Origin: Conchocele bisecta
Taxonomy: Eukaryota; Mollusca; Bivalvia; Lucinida; Thyasiridae
Direction: 5' to 3'
Length of the DNA stretch: 64,000 nt
Assembly: GCA_029237695.1 (NCBI GenBank)
Contig: CM055265.1
Coordinates: forward strand, 118,931,078-118,995,077
Below, in pieces: positions 30,837 through 42,070 of this stretch (position 1 is the stretch's first letter; each line of letters begins with the position of its first letter). Position numbers and translations under genes: made by a program. The notes under the pieces are model-generated. The model saw only the letters and a program-made list of their open reading frames with translations, did no database searches and was not told where the DNA came from.

Positions 30837-31748
30837 TCTAATAGAGGCCCATGCTCTAATAAATGCCCACCCCCCGGTTTTGACTTTGAAAATGGCAATT
30901 TTTCACGAATTTTCTCTGAATAATTGCCTCCAATAAACGGCCAGTGCGTACTTAGAACAAAATCCGAGTGAAATGTCCAACTAGATTTCTTTAATTTCCA
31001 GTTTTTTGAAGACAGATTACTTGAAAATAAAAATAGAAAACATTCTACTTTCACTTTCAAACACGGAAGTGAAATGAAACTATTACTGGTGTTACAGTAA
31101 TTTCCTCATCGGCAGTAGCTATTTGCACGGATATGCTGGGCAATCAGAATTTATGCGGTTACGAAGCCTTAGGGCGAGAATAATTTCACGTTCCGAAACG
31201 TCCATAGTTGTAAATCTGATCAACCAATAATGCTTGCATGACGCTGTCTTGATATATACATTACCAGTATTTTAACCGTTTTACCGACTACCATGGCATA
31301 ATGACCAAAAGTGGGCGGAAACGTCTTGGTCCAAAATGTCCATAAACTGGCAGACAGCACAATCACAACATTGAGAGTAACGTCGTTATATTTTGTTTAG
31401 AGTAGAAATACCGTTAAATAACTATTGCCTCTATTAAAAGCCCACCCAGGACATCGGAGCGAGTGATGATTCTAATAGCTAGACACCTGGGGGCCGTTTC
31501 ACTAAACTTCCTACAACTAAAATGTGCGTAAGTGCAAAATTATGATAGTCTGTAAATTTCACATTAACAATGTAAATAATTGTTGGATTTACATTTATTG
31601 AGCATAGGCTGCATATCCAGCCTATGCTCAATAAATGTAAATCCATCAAATGAAATTTGCAGACGATTCTAAATTTGCACTTACGAACATTTTAGTCGTA
31701 AGAAGATTAGTGAAATGGCCCCCCGGACGTCTATTAGAATTATTACGG
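30837..31748. mobile_element. CCGTAATTATTCTAATAGA inverted-repeat element, copy 2
   Basis: TA at 30835-30836 and 31749-31750 flank CCGTAATTATTCTAATAGAG and TCTATTAGAATTATTACGG. The interior is related to 19395-20278 in reverse. It is interrupted at 31491-31723 by the GGGGGCCGTTTCACT MITE. Confidence 0.7.
31491..31723. mobile_element. GGGGGCCGTTTCACT hairpin MITE, copy 3, nested
   Basis: It sits inside the inverted-repeat element 30837-31748, between AGACACCTGG and CCGGACGTCTATT. Hairpin TTGAGCATAGGCTGCATATC; right end TAGTGAAATGGCCCCCC. It is therefore younger than its host element. Confidence 0.75.
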
Positions 31749-31754
31749 TACTCA

Positions 31755-31958
31755 CTACGCTGGAGACGGAAAATGTTGTCTGCTGTTTTTCATGTTTGCC
31801 TTAATTCTCGTAAAAAAAACCCTGTTTTGACAGCACATGAGAATCGTCTCCTTGGAGACAATTCTCATGCGCTGTCAAAACATGTTTTTATCGAGAAATA
31901 TTGAAAATAAAACATTTCCAACAGACGACAAAATTTAATTCAGGGTAGTAAGGGTTAA
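31755..31958. mobile_element. GTCTGCTG MITE with GAGAATCGTCTCC hairpin
   Basis: TTGTCTGCTGTTTTTCATG arm, stem TTTTGACAGCACATGAGAAT, apex CGTCTCCTTGGAGACA, right arm ACAGACGACAAAATTTAATT, then TAAGGGTTAA at 31949-31958. It starts a few bases after the preceding element. Confidence 0.7.
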
Positions 31959-32094
31959 TAACAAAAGACACTATAGAATGGTATCCTATTTATCAGGTAG
32001 GGTTTTTTGCTACGTACTTAGCAAGTATAACAGGCATGGCTTTCATCGAAAAGTATCCAGATGTGTACAATTGTTGCATCATTACAATAATGGC

Positions 32095-32290
32095 GGGATG
32101 GGTCGAGGCCTAAGGGTTAGAACACCTGACTTCCAATCCGGAGGTTGTGGATTCAAAACCTCAACTTTAGGCATCACAATACTTTCATGTCGGATCAGAC
32201 TTGGAACTGTGGTCCGCGTCTCTATATGACCTAATTAGCCGTTGCTGGGACGTTAAACCCATTCACTTTCACTTTTTATTACAATAAGGT
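32095..32290 (+). mobile_element. tRNA-derived SINE
   Basis: A-box-like GGCCTAAGGGTTAGAACAC and B-box-like GTGGATTCAAAACCTC at tRNA spacing, then a body with GCATCACAATACTTTCATG and a tail GCTGGGACGTTAAACCCATT. The minus-strand copy at 45720-46075 has the same head (TGGCCTAGTGGTTAGAACAT). Confidence 0.65.
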
Positions 32291-32353
32291 CATGTGTTAA
32301 TCATTCGTGTGAAGTCATTGGGCCAAGGAAAAGGAAAAGGAAGAGAAAGTAGT

Positions 32354-32659
32354 TTTAACTCTTACACCACTATCTTAATTTTTTGTCGTCTGCTGTTTAT
32401 TTTCCATATAGAGTAGACCGCTACTCACAACAATTGTCGTCTGCTGTTGCTTTTATATCTTGCCCTATTTCTCAATAAAAACATGGTTTTACAGCACTTC
32501 AGAATCCTTTCCAATGGAAATGATTCTGAAGTGCTGTCAAAGCATGTCGTAAATTATTCTAAAGTGCTGTCGAAGCATGTTTTTGATGATAAAAATGGAA
32601 AATAGAAAATAAACAGCAGACGACAAAAAATTAAGATGTTTGCGGTGTAAGGGTTTTAA
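32354..32659. mobile_element. GTCGTCTGCTG MITE, compound
   Basis: TTGTCGTCTGCTGTTTATTT appears at the left, then a second arm TTGTCGTCTGCTGTTGC. The hairpin CAGAATCCTTTCCAATGGAA is followed by a second stem copy (AAGTGCTGTCGAAGCATG) and the right arm AAATAAACAGCAGACGACA. It is probably two overlapping or recombined copies. Confidence 0.65.
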
Positions 32660-32876
32660 TTTTGTCATGTTTGAGTTGCTTGGTTAGAAATATGCCTGTG
32701 TTTACATTGTCGTGAAATCACTTCGGCATCACGGAAACCTGATTGTATTCAATTTGATCTCCATACAATTCTTGAATATATGCTAATTCAGAAATTCCCC
32801 AAGAATGCTGTGTGTGAATCTTTGATGAATCTTTGAGTTGATCAAAATTGCTGTAATATAAATCTAACTCCAGTGA

Positions 32877-32940
32877 AGCCTCTCTAAACCGGACACCCAG
32901 GGGGTTCCCAGGGTGTCCAGTTTAGAGAGGTTCCACTGTA
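32877..32940. mobile_element. compact CCTCTCTAAACCGGACACC hairpin MITE
   Basis: GCCTCTCTAAACCGGACACC, centre CAGGGGGTTCCCAGG, right arm TTTAGAGAGGTTCCACTG followed by TA. It is the shortest form of the family expanded at 1234-1476. Confidence 0.75.
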
Positions 32941-34218
32941 ATTCAGGCATATGCACACTCCAATATATGTGTGCTTTGTGATCATGAACAGACATTATCA
33001 TCTTAGATAGAATTGACATTGAAATGCATTAACTTGAACATATCTAGGATTTGTGGCTGTTTTGTTGAGAGGTTACACTGTAGCTCAGGCATACAGGGAG
33101 CCTCTAGATTATCTGACAAAAATGACAGTGTTTTTACGATATTTTTCTTAAAATAGCAGCTACAGGCACAAACTGTTCACAGAACAATCGTTGGTTCTTG
33201 CTTTCTCAACGCATGTAAACTATTTGCGAAATGTGCCATCTTTCTCGCTTAAAATTTGATCAGATCATCAGTCGTAAGATTGCCCCAAAATTAACATCAA
33301 CAATAAGTTATCCGGACAAACATATACTCGTCTTATAACTTGTATTCTCAACATGAAATCATAATTTTATCGCCTGTAAACCAGTGTAAATAGCGTTGTG
33401 TAGTTCTGCAGAAAAACAATCACCATTCGCTTCTTGGAAAACAACTTATTTTTAGAAGATATTGTATTTATAGAGAACCACTCTGCAATGACGTAATGGG
33501 CGCGGCACATTCAATTGCAAGCCCCCACAAGACTTTTGACGTTGTAAACAACTTGTGGACAGAGTTGAGGAATATTTTCAGCAAATCTTACTAAAATGTT
33601 TACCATGGCAATATATTCTTCACACTGGCATGGAAACAGCAAACACCTGCGTGACTTAGATGTATTTGTTGCAAATTCTGATCAAACGAATGCACTTAAT
33701 TAACAGGTATTTTCATTTATGCGATAAACTGATTGTCTGGATAATTGGTATGACCCCTGTATGAACGCTCCAAGACATGTTTGTGTGTTCTGTTATCATG
33801 AATAGACATCGCCATCTGTGATAGAGATGATAATGAAACATATATCCAGGATATCCAGTTTGGAGAGGTTTCACTGTCACGAGCACCCAATGTGTTTGCA
33901 TGCATGCGTTTGTGTGTGCTTTTTAATCATGAACATACATTTACCATAAGTGATAGATAACAGTGACATACTAAGGTTTCCTGTTTAAAGAGATTCCACT
34001 GTAATTCAAGCATAGGTCGGCACTCGAAGACATCAGTGATAGATTACGGTGAATCATATCAAAATTAAACATTCTCAGGTTTTCTGGGTGTGTATGGGTT
34101 ATAACGAGATTGCACTGTAATTCAAGTATATGAGCATTCCTAGGCATGCTTGTGTGCTTTGTGATCATGAACAGGCACTACCATCATATCAATGATAGAT
34201 AACAGTTACACTCATCAA
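32941..34218 (+). repeat. degenerate repeats of GTGTGCTTTGTGATCATGAAC
   Basis: The ~120-170-base motif (GTGTGCTTTGTGATCATGAA, CAGACATTATCATC, GATAGATAACAGTGA, then a decayed GAGAGGTTCCACTGTAATTC end) recurs from 32960, 33780, 33915 and 34150. 33110-33700 between them has nothing recognisable. The short minus-strand frames here are not supported as genes. Confidence 0.45.
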
Positions 34219-34224
34219 AATTAA

Positions 34225-34466
34225 CCCTTTCACCCCTAATTAGTAACTGGAATGGATTTTGATACGTTAATTTTGCAACCAATTCAACATTCAGAAAATG
34301 ATTTTCAGACTAGTCCATTCATGAAAAGGAGGTGTTTTTGTTCTTAAAAATATGAAAATTACTTGCAAAAAGTGCAGATCCTGATGAGACGGCTCGTCAC
34401 GAGCCGGCTCATCTGGATATACACTTTTTGTCAATACCACTATACAGGCCTGTGGTGTTGAAAGGG
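34225..34466. mobile_element. TTAA-flanked CCCTTTCACCCCTAA MITE
   Basis: TTAA at 34221-34224 and 34467-34470. Central inverted pair CAGATCCTGATGAGACGG / CCGGCTCATCTGGAT with a CTCGTCACGAGC apex. Right end GGTGTTGAAAGGG. Others: 9579, 34645, 39278, 42765, 57120 (partial). Confidence 0.75.
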
Positions 34467-34469
34467 TTA

Positions 34470-34515
34470 AACATGAGGTTTTCTGTGTTTTGGTCTTAAA
34501 TGTTCTTCTTGACCA
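34470..34515 (+). repeat. empty-site paralogue for the MITE at 34824
   Basis: GTTTTGGTCTTAAATGTTCT followed by TCTTGACC matches the two flanks of the element at 34824-35311 (GTTATGGTCTTAA and TTAAATGTTCTACTTGACC). It shows the pre-insertion sequence with a single TTAA at 34496-34499. Confidence 0.8.
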
Positions 34516-34644
34516 CATAGGCACTTTATATGATGAACGAAAACCCAATGTGATGATTGCTATCCAGTTGGACTTAGGATCTCCATTATAAGCTAAGGCC
34601 AGACACTCGCCATCTTGTCAACCAACGGAAGTGATGTCATTCAC

Positions 34645-34794
34645 CTTAATGTTGCAACCAATTCAACATTCACAAAATGATTTTACTTGCAAAAAGTGCA
34701 GATCCTGATGAGACGGCTTGTCACGAGCCGGCTCATCTGGATCTACACTTTTTGCCAATACCACTATACAGGCCTGTGGTGTTGAAAGGGTTAA
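34645..34794. mobile_element. CCCTTTCACCCC MITE, second copy of a local duplication
   Basis: It starts at TTAATGTTGCAACCAATTC and keeps the centre (CAGATCCTGATGAGACGG) and right end GAAAGGGTTAA. Together with its right flank it repeats 34300-34510, so a ~320-bp segment was duplicated in tandem. Confidence 0.65.
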
Positions 34795-34823
34795 ACATGA
34801 AGCTTTCTGTGTTATGGTCTTAA

Positions 34824-35311
34824 AGGTACATGCCAACTCAGTAGGCACAACATGTTCTTCATAGGAATTAAATATCGTATTCCACCAGTTCTACAAATTA
34901 CGAGTGCCCGCAATACAGATATAATCATTTAGTAATGTTCATTTTACTGATAGTGACGCGTGGTGGTATCAAGCTATTTTCATATGCAAATGAGGCATGA
35001 TATTTTTTAATTATTTATACTAATTAAATGCGTCTCCTGAAAAAGCAATATTTTTGATATATTCTAAAGTATGATCATTGCACATCAAAAAATAAATACA
35101 GAGAATAAATAATAATGTCCGTTAACAATTTTAAGGACACACGTTGTCGCCTCTGATATCAGTGTGTACATTTATGTCTGATATAAAATGTATAATAATG
35201 CCAATCAATACGTGGGGTAATTGTGAATGAATGTTTATTTTGCCAGAAAATGTCTCAGATGCGGTCTCTGATATAAATAACATTTTGTGTCTACTGAGTG
35301 GGCATGTTCCT
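34824..35311. mobile_element. TTAA-flanked AGGTACATGCCCACTC MITE, full copy
   Basis: TTAA at 34820-34823 and 35312-35315. Ends AGGTACATGCCAACTCAGTA and CTACTGAGTGGGCATGTTCC are inverted. The interior is non-coding. TTAA duplication is confirmed by the empty paralogue at 34496. TTAA targets are used by the piggyBac and Kolobok superfamilies; I cannot tell which mobilised it. Confidence 0.85.
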
Positions 35312-35554
35312 TTAAATGTTCTACTTGACCATCAAATAATCCCAGTTTATTCCTGTAAATCTTGTGTCCTGTCTCTAGTCAGACCGCCTTGGCTGTCTCT
35401 AATGTGGAAATGACCACTCCAGACAACGGCTAACAGAAGTCAAGTAGATCTAGAGAATTCTGTTGCAATTATACGGCTGGCGTGATGCATCTTTTATGGA
35501 CATTGATGGTAATTTTGTGGTATGGACGTGCAAGTCAGTTTGTGCAGACAACGG

Positions 35555-35915
35555 CATGACGTCATGATTTTTAGATGTGTTTACAGTAATGGAATGACAA
35601 TTTTTTATTAAATATACCGCAGAATGTCGTACACGTTACCCTTTATTGTATAGCTGGCTGCTTTAATCTCATAATTCTGTCGTTTTGATGAAGAATCGGT
35701 TGCCGTAAAAACTAGAGCATGTGAATGTAAGAAATAAACGGTACTCGATTCTTTGTGAAAGTTATATGTTATTGTAGATAACTTTCAGAGCACCCATAAA
35801 ACACGTATGTCATCCTATTTGGTGCGCTACATATCATCAACATCCGTTCGTCTACTGTAAAAATAACATCACAGATTACGTCACGTCGGAAAGTCGGGTT
35901 CAGAAACCATGTGAA
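35555..35915. mobile_element. copy of the GGATCACGTG-ended element, ends eroded
   Basis: It matches 1765-2155 throughout (ATATACCGCAG, AACTAGAGCATGTGAATG, TTGGTGCGCTACATATCATC, ACGTCACGTCGG), ending GTTCAGAAACCATGTGA instead of the CACGTGATCC terminus. Confidence 0.6.
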
Positions 35916-36384
35916 AAAATCTACTCAAAATTTGTATCCAAATTCAATCAGTTTGATTGGCTTTCTGAATATGTACGTGTATTTGACGCTCGACGCGCTG
36001 GTACATAAATCACTGGGTAGTGCTTTTCATGTTTACATTTCACTAACTTATGTGTAGCGTGGTCTATAAAGCAAACTATTTATTTAATTCAGTTAATTTA
36101 TTTGATGTTATGTGAAAAAATGGATCTGCCACCTTATTTGAACAGCAGCACCAATTCCATTATTCCTCCAATCCATAGAGGATGTACATAATTACAAGCA
36201 AATAACGAATGTCCAATGTCAACATGACCTGGTTGTTGATACACAACATAGTGGGTAATATGTCACTTTCACTCTGATGTGGCTTATGGGTTTTGCGACC
36301 AGTGTAGATCCAGATCAGTCTGTGCATCCGCACAGTCTGATCAGAATCTGCACTGTTCGCCATTCCGTAAATGAAATACCCGTA

Positions 36385-36698
36385 GTTTGTACAAGCTTCG
36401 TCATCATGGTATAACTAATATTACTTGACGGATTGCTTCAATATTTGGACACTTGATATATGCGAGCATTTGGAACACACTCATGCCGCCATTAACTATG
36501 ACCTTGACCTTTTTTACCTTTACATTTTTGCGGAAACACTTTTTAGCGTCAAAAAGTTTATACAAGTTTCTTCATCATGATATAACTTTAATAGTAATTA
36601 TTTTACAAATTTATTCAATATTTGGACATGTGATACACATAAGCATTTGTAACACACCACCATTAACATGCCCTTGACCTTTTGAACTTCAAAACACT
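36385..36698 (+). repeat. ~165-bp tandem pair with CATCATGGTATAACT
   Basis: TTGTACAAGCTTCGTCATCATGG.. and TATACAAGTTTCTTCATC start two units; each has CAATATTTGGACAYDTGATA, AAGCATTTG/GAGCATTTG and GACCTTGACC/CCTTGACCTTTT. A further copy at 58520-58550 plus 60255-60340 is split by a 1.7-kb element. Confidence 0.6.
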
Positions 36699-36776
36699 GA
36701 GTGGGCATGTACCTTTAAGACAAAAATGAAAAACAGCAGACAACAATTTTCGTCTCCCGCATAGTGAGGGTTAAAG

Positions 36777-37290
36777 GTACATGCCCACTCAGTAGGCACA
36801 GAATGTTCTTTATAGGAATTAAATAAGTGTGTAATTGTACACTATTTCGCCAGTTCTAAAAATTACAAATGCCCGTCATAAAGATATAATCATTCAGAGC
36901 TCCAGATAAGGAATTAGTAATTGAGTATTTTCACTCCATCATATCTGAAGCAATTGGGTATTTAAATATTTTAATTGGGTAAAATAAAATCACACTACTG
37001 TTTACACATCAACAGACAGCAATTATTGAATAGAATATTTTCGACAGATTATAAAGTATGATCATTGCACATCAAAACATAAATACAAAGAATAAATAGT
37101 AATGTCCGTTAACATTTTAAGGAAACACGGTTATCACCCCTGATACCAGTGTGGAAATTTACGTATATAAAATGTATAATAATGCCAATCAATACATGGG
37201 GTAATGGTGAATTAATGTTTATTTTACCAGAAAATGCATCAGATGATGTCTCTGATATAAAGAACATTTTGTGCCTACTGAGTGGGCATG
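36777..37290. mobile_element. TTAA-flanked AGGTACATGCCCACTC MITE with a CAGAGCTCC MITE fragment inside
   Basis: Left end TTAAAGGTACATGCCCACTC, right end GAGTGGGCATGTAGCTTTAA. At 36895-37036 a partial CAGAGCTCCAGATAAG element replaces the middle of the host MITE, ending at GAATAG. The host sequence resumes at AATATTTTCGACAG. Confidence 0.7.
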
Positions 37291-37679
37291 TAGCTTTAAA
37301 TATATGACCTTGCTGTTGAATTGCCGTAACACCCCAATCAATCAGTAAATCAGTAAATCAATCAATCAATAAAAAAGTTGATCAATTTTGTTATGAGCAA
37401 AATGGGTAGAGTACATTGTTATTATCTGTTTCCCATGTCGGTTTACTTCCAGAACACATGCATTATTGATGCTGGTTCTGTTATCAATGATGCATTGCTA
37501 TTCATGATTCTAGTATGCACAAACTAGCATCTACAACTTGTTACCTGCCAGGGGATATGCATACTGCATAGTTATATAGTTGCATCACGCATGCTCTATA
37601 CTCCGATTATTAACATTTAAAAGTCTGGAATTGAATATTGTTATCTTGATTTTTAGTTCGTCTATTCGAAGAATAGTTA

Positions 37680-38445
37680 GAGCTTATGTAGTCACCCCGG
37701 CGTCGGCGTCGGCGTCGGCGTCGGCATCGGCGTCACGTCACGCCTTTGGTTAAGGTTATTAGTCAAGCTTGTATATGGAATACTCCTGGCCCTACACCCA
37801 CCATACTTGGACAACTTCATCTCCAAGTGATGTACATCAACAACCCCCGAACTATATTTGACCTTGACCTACATTTAACCTTGAATTACTTAGTTAATTC
37901 CCCTTGGTTAAGGTTTTTAGTCAAGCTTGTAGATGGAATACTCCTGGCCCTACACCAACCATACTTGGACAACTTCATCTCCTAGTGATGTACATCAACA
38001 ACCCCTGACATATATTTGACCTTGACCTACATTTCCTCTTGAATTACTTAGTTAATTCCCCTTGGTTAAGGTTTTTAGTCGAGCTTGTAGATGGAATACT
38101 CCTGGGCCTACAGCAACCATACTTGGACAACTTCATCTCCTAGTGATGTACATCAATAATCCCTGACCTATATTTGACCTTGACCTACATTTACCCTTGG
38201 ATTACTTAGTTAATTCCCCTTGGTTAAGGTTCTTAGTCAAGCTTGTATATGGAATACTCCTGGGCCTACAGCAACCATACTTGGAAAACTTTATCTCCTA
38301 GTGATGTACATAACATCTGACCTTTATCTGACATTTACCTACATTTAACCTTGAATTACTTACTTAATTTTCCTTGGTTAAGGTTTTTAGTCAACCTTGG
38401 TTAAGGTTTTTATGCAGGCCGCGGCCACCTTGTTTGTCAAGCTAT
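37680..38445 (+). repeat. ~165-175-bp array, four units, with 3' hairpin end
   Basis: After (GGCGTC)n at 37693-37735, units from about 37742, 37905, 38063 and 38217 share TTGGTTAAGGTTNTTAGTC, GGAATACTCCTGG, CATACTTGGACAACTTCATC and TATATTTGACCTTGACCTAC. The array ends at GCAGGCCGCGGCCACCTTGT near 38415-38438, a short GC palindrome followed by CTTGTTT. The frame at 37746-37985 follows the repeats. Confidence 0.75.
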
Positions 38446-38499
38446 GTGTACATCGACAACCCTTGTAGTCGAGCTATGCTGTTATCCTACAGCTCTTGT

Positions 38500-38652
38500 T
38501 TAATATTCGACTTATTTAGAATCAAAACTTTGATTTGACAGCGCTTGAGAATCATGTCCAATGGACACGATTCTCATGTGCTGTCAAATCATTATTTTGT
38601 CAAAAAAATGAATGAACCGCAGACGACAAAATTCAGCTTTGTAAGAGTTTAA
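38500..38652. mobile_element. GACAGCGCTTGAGAATC hairpin MITE
   Basis: Stem AACTTTGATTTGACAGCGC TTGAG, apex AATCATGTCCAATGGACACG, right arm CGCAGACGACAAAATTCAGC. A diverged member of the GTCGTCTGCTG family. Confidence 0.55.
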
Positions 38653-38724
38653 GAAAACCAAAATGTGTATATATTATGTATATTTGTGTTTTTGCAAACA
38701 AAATAGGCCATGATCGATGCACCT

Positions 38725-39015
38725 GTAGCCTATTTCACCAACCTTGCAAAGTATACTTTTCTAGCAAAGTATACTTTGAGGGAGTAATCATTTATTTTTC
38801 CTGAAATGCATTATGTCATATAGAAGTAACGACTGGATATATTTGATGATTAAAAGTATGCAGAATTATTATACTGAATTTATTACATTATCACAGCCAA
38901 AATGCAAAATGGCTGTGATAATGTAATCAATTCAGTATAATAAAAAATAATAAAGATCCTTAAATTGAAAATTTCTCCCTCCAAGTATACTTTGCAATGT
39001 TGGTGAAATAGGCTA
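38725..39015. mobile_element. GTAGCCTATTTCACCAA MITE, copy 1
   Basis: Ends GTAGCCTATTTCACCAACCT and TTGGTGAAATAGGCTAC. Subterminal GCAAAGTATACTT repeats. Central hairpin ATTACATTATCACAGCCA and complement. The second copy is at 57711-58018. Confidence 0.75.
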
Positions 39016-39277
39016 CTGATCATGCGGCATATACATGTAGTCTGATCATGCTCCACAACTACTGTGTACATGGTATATATATATATATATATATATTTGT
39101 ATATGTGTATGTTGCAAATACTAAGTGTACACACGTTTTACTGACTTCAAAATATTCATGTCAGCATTTTGAAAGAATCCATCATGTTTGTCGTACCCAT
39201 TGCATGATTATGTCTGATCGGTTTCTATATTGTTTTCCAAATGCACATAAGTACAGGTACCAGTTGCTATTTATTTG

Positions 39278-39480
39278 TCCCTTTCACCCCTAAGTAACTG
39301 GAATGGATGTTGATACGTTAATGTTGCACCCAATCCAATGGTCAGTTTTCAGACTAGTCCATTTATGAAAAGGGGGTGTATTTGTTCTCAAATTTGTTCT
39401 CGTCACGACACGGCTCATCTGGATCTACACTGTTTGCCAATACCACTATATAGGTCTGTACTTGGCTTTGAAAGGGTTAA
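39278..39480. mobile_element. CCCTTTCACCCCTAA MITE, partial centre
   Basis: CCCTTTCACCCCTAAGTAAC, AATGTTGCACCCAATCC, then only the right half of the hairpin (GGCTCATCTGGATCTACAC) and GAAAGGGTTAA. Confidence 0.6.
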
Positions 39481-39871
39481 ACTCCAGGCTGTACTTTTCA
39501 TTTATTTAACGCAAATATCTTGAAGAAACCATCAGCTCAGCAGTAATATTGATGTCATGTAATTAGCGTATCATGGCATCGTACCTGATAAATCGTGTTC
39601 CGTCACTCCATGAATAAAATTGTAATTCGATTAATTACACAGCTTTTATCACACGACGGCAAATATAGTGCATGTAAAAATCGTCGTTAATCCTGGCAAT
39701 AACAAAATGGGATCGACATTGTATTTTGAACAACACCGATTGACATATGTAATCCGTTGAAAGAGGGAAATGAAAATTGTTGTCTCTTTTTGTTTCATAT
39801 TCTGTATGCTTTCTCGGCAAGAGATTTGCACCAGTTAATACTAAGCGAAAAATGTGTTTGTGCAATAGCTC

Positions 39872-40062
39872 CAGAGCTCCAGTCAAGGTGCGTAATTTTA
39901 CCAACTTGGGGTGAAATTTTGTTATTTCTTCATAAAAAATGGCAAGTTGGGAGTCCTTTAGAATTGTCTCATTGAGACGATTCTAAAGCACTCGCAACTT
40001 GCCATTTTTGATGGAGAAATAAGAAAATTACCTCCAAATTACGTACCTTAACTGGAGCTCTG
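39872..40062. mobile_element. CAGAGCTCCAGT(T/C)AAGG MITE, 191 bp, copy 1
   Basis: Ends CAGAGCTCCAGTCAAGG and TTAACTGGAGCTCTG. Long central hairpin GGCAAGTTGGGAGTCCTTTA, apex GAATTGTCTCATTGAGACGA, flanked by TTATTTCTTCAT and GATGGAGAAATAAG. Other copies, also 191 bp: 45761-45951 and 48327-48517. Confidence 0.8.
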
Positions 40063-40106
40063 AGCTCTGAGTGGCATCTTGTCAGGAAACCGGTGCATTT
40101 GTCTAC

Positions 40107-41670
40107 GTGCAGAGTACAGATGTAGTGCAGAGTACAGATGTAGTGTTGAGTACAGATGTAGTGCAGAGTACAGATGTAGTGTAGAGTACAGATGTAGTGC
40201 AGAGTACAGATGTATGCAGAGTACATGATGTATGTAGAGACAGAGTAGTGGTGAGTACAGATGTAGTCAAGTACAGATGTGTAGAGTACAGATGTAGTGC
40301 AGAGTACAGAGTGTCAGTCAGATGTAGTGTAGAGTACAGATGTAGTGCAGATACAGATGTAGTGCAGAGTACAGATGTAGTGAGAGTACAAGTAGTGCAG
40401 ATACATGTATGAGAGTACATAGTAGTGCAGAGTACATATGAGTGCAGATAGATGTAGTGCAGAGTACAGATGTAGTGCAGAGTACATATGTAGTGCAGAG
40501 TACAGATGTAGTGCAGAGTACAGATGTAGTGTAGAGTACAGATGTATGCAGATGTACAGAGTAGCAATACGCAGTACAGATGTAGTGCAGAGTACAGATG
40601 TAGTGCAGAGTAGCTAGATGTAGTAGCGATAGTACAGATGTAGCAGAGTACTGAGTAGTGCAGAGTATCAGTATGTAGTGCAGAGTACAGATGTAGTGCA
40701 GAGTAGTGCAGAGTAGTGTAGAGACAATAGTGCGAGTACATAGTAGTAGTGCAGAGTACAGTATGTAGTTGCAGAGTACATAGTAGTAGTGCAGAGTACA
40801 GATGTAGTGTCAGAGTACAGATGTAGTGCAGATGTACATAGTATCAGATGTAGTGCAGAGTACAGAGTAGTGTCAGAGTACAGATGTAGTGCAGAGTACA
40901 ATGTAGTGTACATGTATGCAGATGTAGTGCAGAGTACAGATGTAGTGCAGAGTACAGATGTAGTGCAGAGTACAGATGTAGTGCAGAGTACAGATGTAGT
41001 GCAGAGTACAGATGTAGTGCAGATCTAAGATGCAGAGTACAATGTAGTGATACAGATGTAGTGCAGTACAATGTAGCAGATACATAGTAGTGCAGAGACA
41101 TGTATGCAGAGTACATTGAGTGCCAGTACAGTATGTAGAGTACAGATGTATGCATAGACGATGTAGTGCAAAGTACATATGTAGTGCAGAGTACAGATGT
41201 AGTGCAGAGTACGCAGAGTACAGATGTAGTGCAGAGTACAGATGTAGTGCAGAGTACAGATGTAGTGCAGAGTACAGATGTAGTGTAGAGTACAGATGTA
41301 GTGTAGAGTACAGATGTAGTGCAGAGTACAGATGTAGTGCAGAGTACAGATGTAGTGTAGAGTACAGATGTAGTACAGATGTAGTACAGAGTACAGATGT
41401 AGTGCAGAGTACATATGTAGTGTAGAGTACAGATGTAGTACAGATGTAGTACAGAGTACAGATGTAGTGCAGAGTACATATGTAGTGTAGAGTACAGATG
41501 TAGTGTAGAGTACAGATGTAGTGCAGAGTACAGATGTAGTGCAGAGTACAGATGTAGTGTAGAGTACAGATGTAGTGCAGTACAGATGTATAGAGTACAT
41601 AGTGTGAGCAGAGTATGTGAGTACAGATGTAGTGCAGAGTACAGATGTAGTGCAGAGTACAGATGTAGTG
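40107..41670 (+). repeat. 18-bp minisatellite, about 1.56 kb
   Basis: Tandem GTAGTGCAGAGTACAGAT, roughly 85 units. 41160-41580 is regular, with a GTGTAGAG variant alternating. 40200-41160 is full of one- to several-base deletions that break the phase. Because 18 is a multiple of three, long frames (CTLHYI- and VEYRCSA-type) appear on both strands; none is a gene. Confidence 0.9.
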
Positions 41671-42070
41671 CAGAGCTCCATATAAGCTGCGTATTTGCTT
41701 AAATACCCAATTAAAATTGCCAAAAACCCAATTGAAATCAGAAGTAACAAGTATCAAAAAGCAATACAAAATTTGTGGTACCTTTACCATGTTGCAGAAA
41801 ACAATAATCAGACCACAAATATAGCATATTTTTCTTATTTCCATGAAAACACATCTTGGTATTTCATTAGAATTGTCTCCAAGGAGACAATTCTAATGAA
41901 ATATCAAGACTTGTTTTCATTTTGAAGCAAACTATTCAATAATTACTGTCTGTTGATGTATAAACAGTAGTGTGATTTTATTTTACCCAATTAAAATTTT
42001 GAAATACCCAATTGCTTCAGAAATGATGGAGTGAAAATACTCAATTACTAATTCCTTATCTGGAGCCCTG
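41671..42070. mobile_element. CAGAGCTCCAGATAAG MITE, full copy
   Basis: Ends CAGAGCTCCATATAAG and CTTATCTGGAGCCCTG. GTAGTG at 41665-41670 and 42071-42076 flanks it. Central hairpin GGTATTTCATTAGAATTGTC and complement. The element bounds the minisatellite, whose unit also begins GTAGTGCAGAG. Confidence 0.8.

Noticed and set aside
40103..41844. Long open frames on both strands (up to 323 codons) with CTLHYI- or VEYRCSA-type repeats
   Set aside because: They are translations of the 18-bp minisatellite, whose unit is a multiple of three; no start or splice context and no non-repetitive protein.
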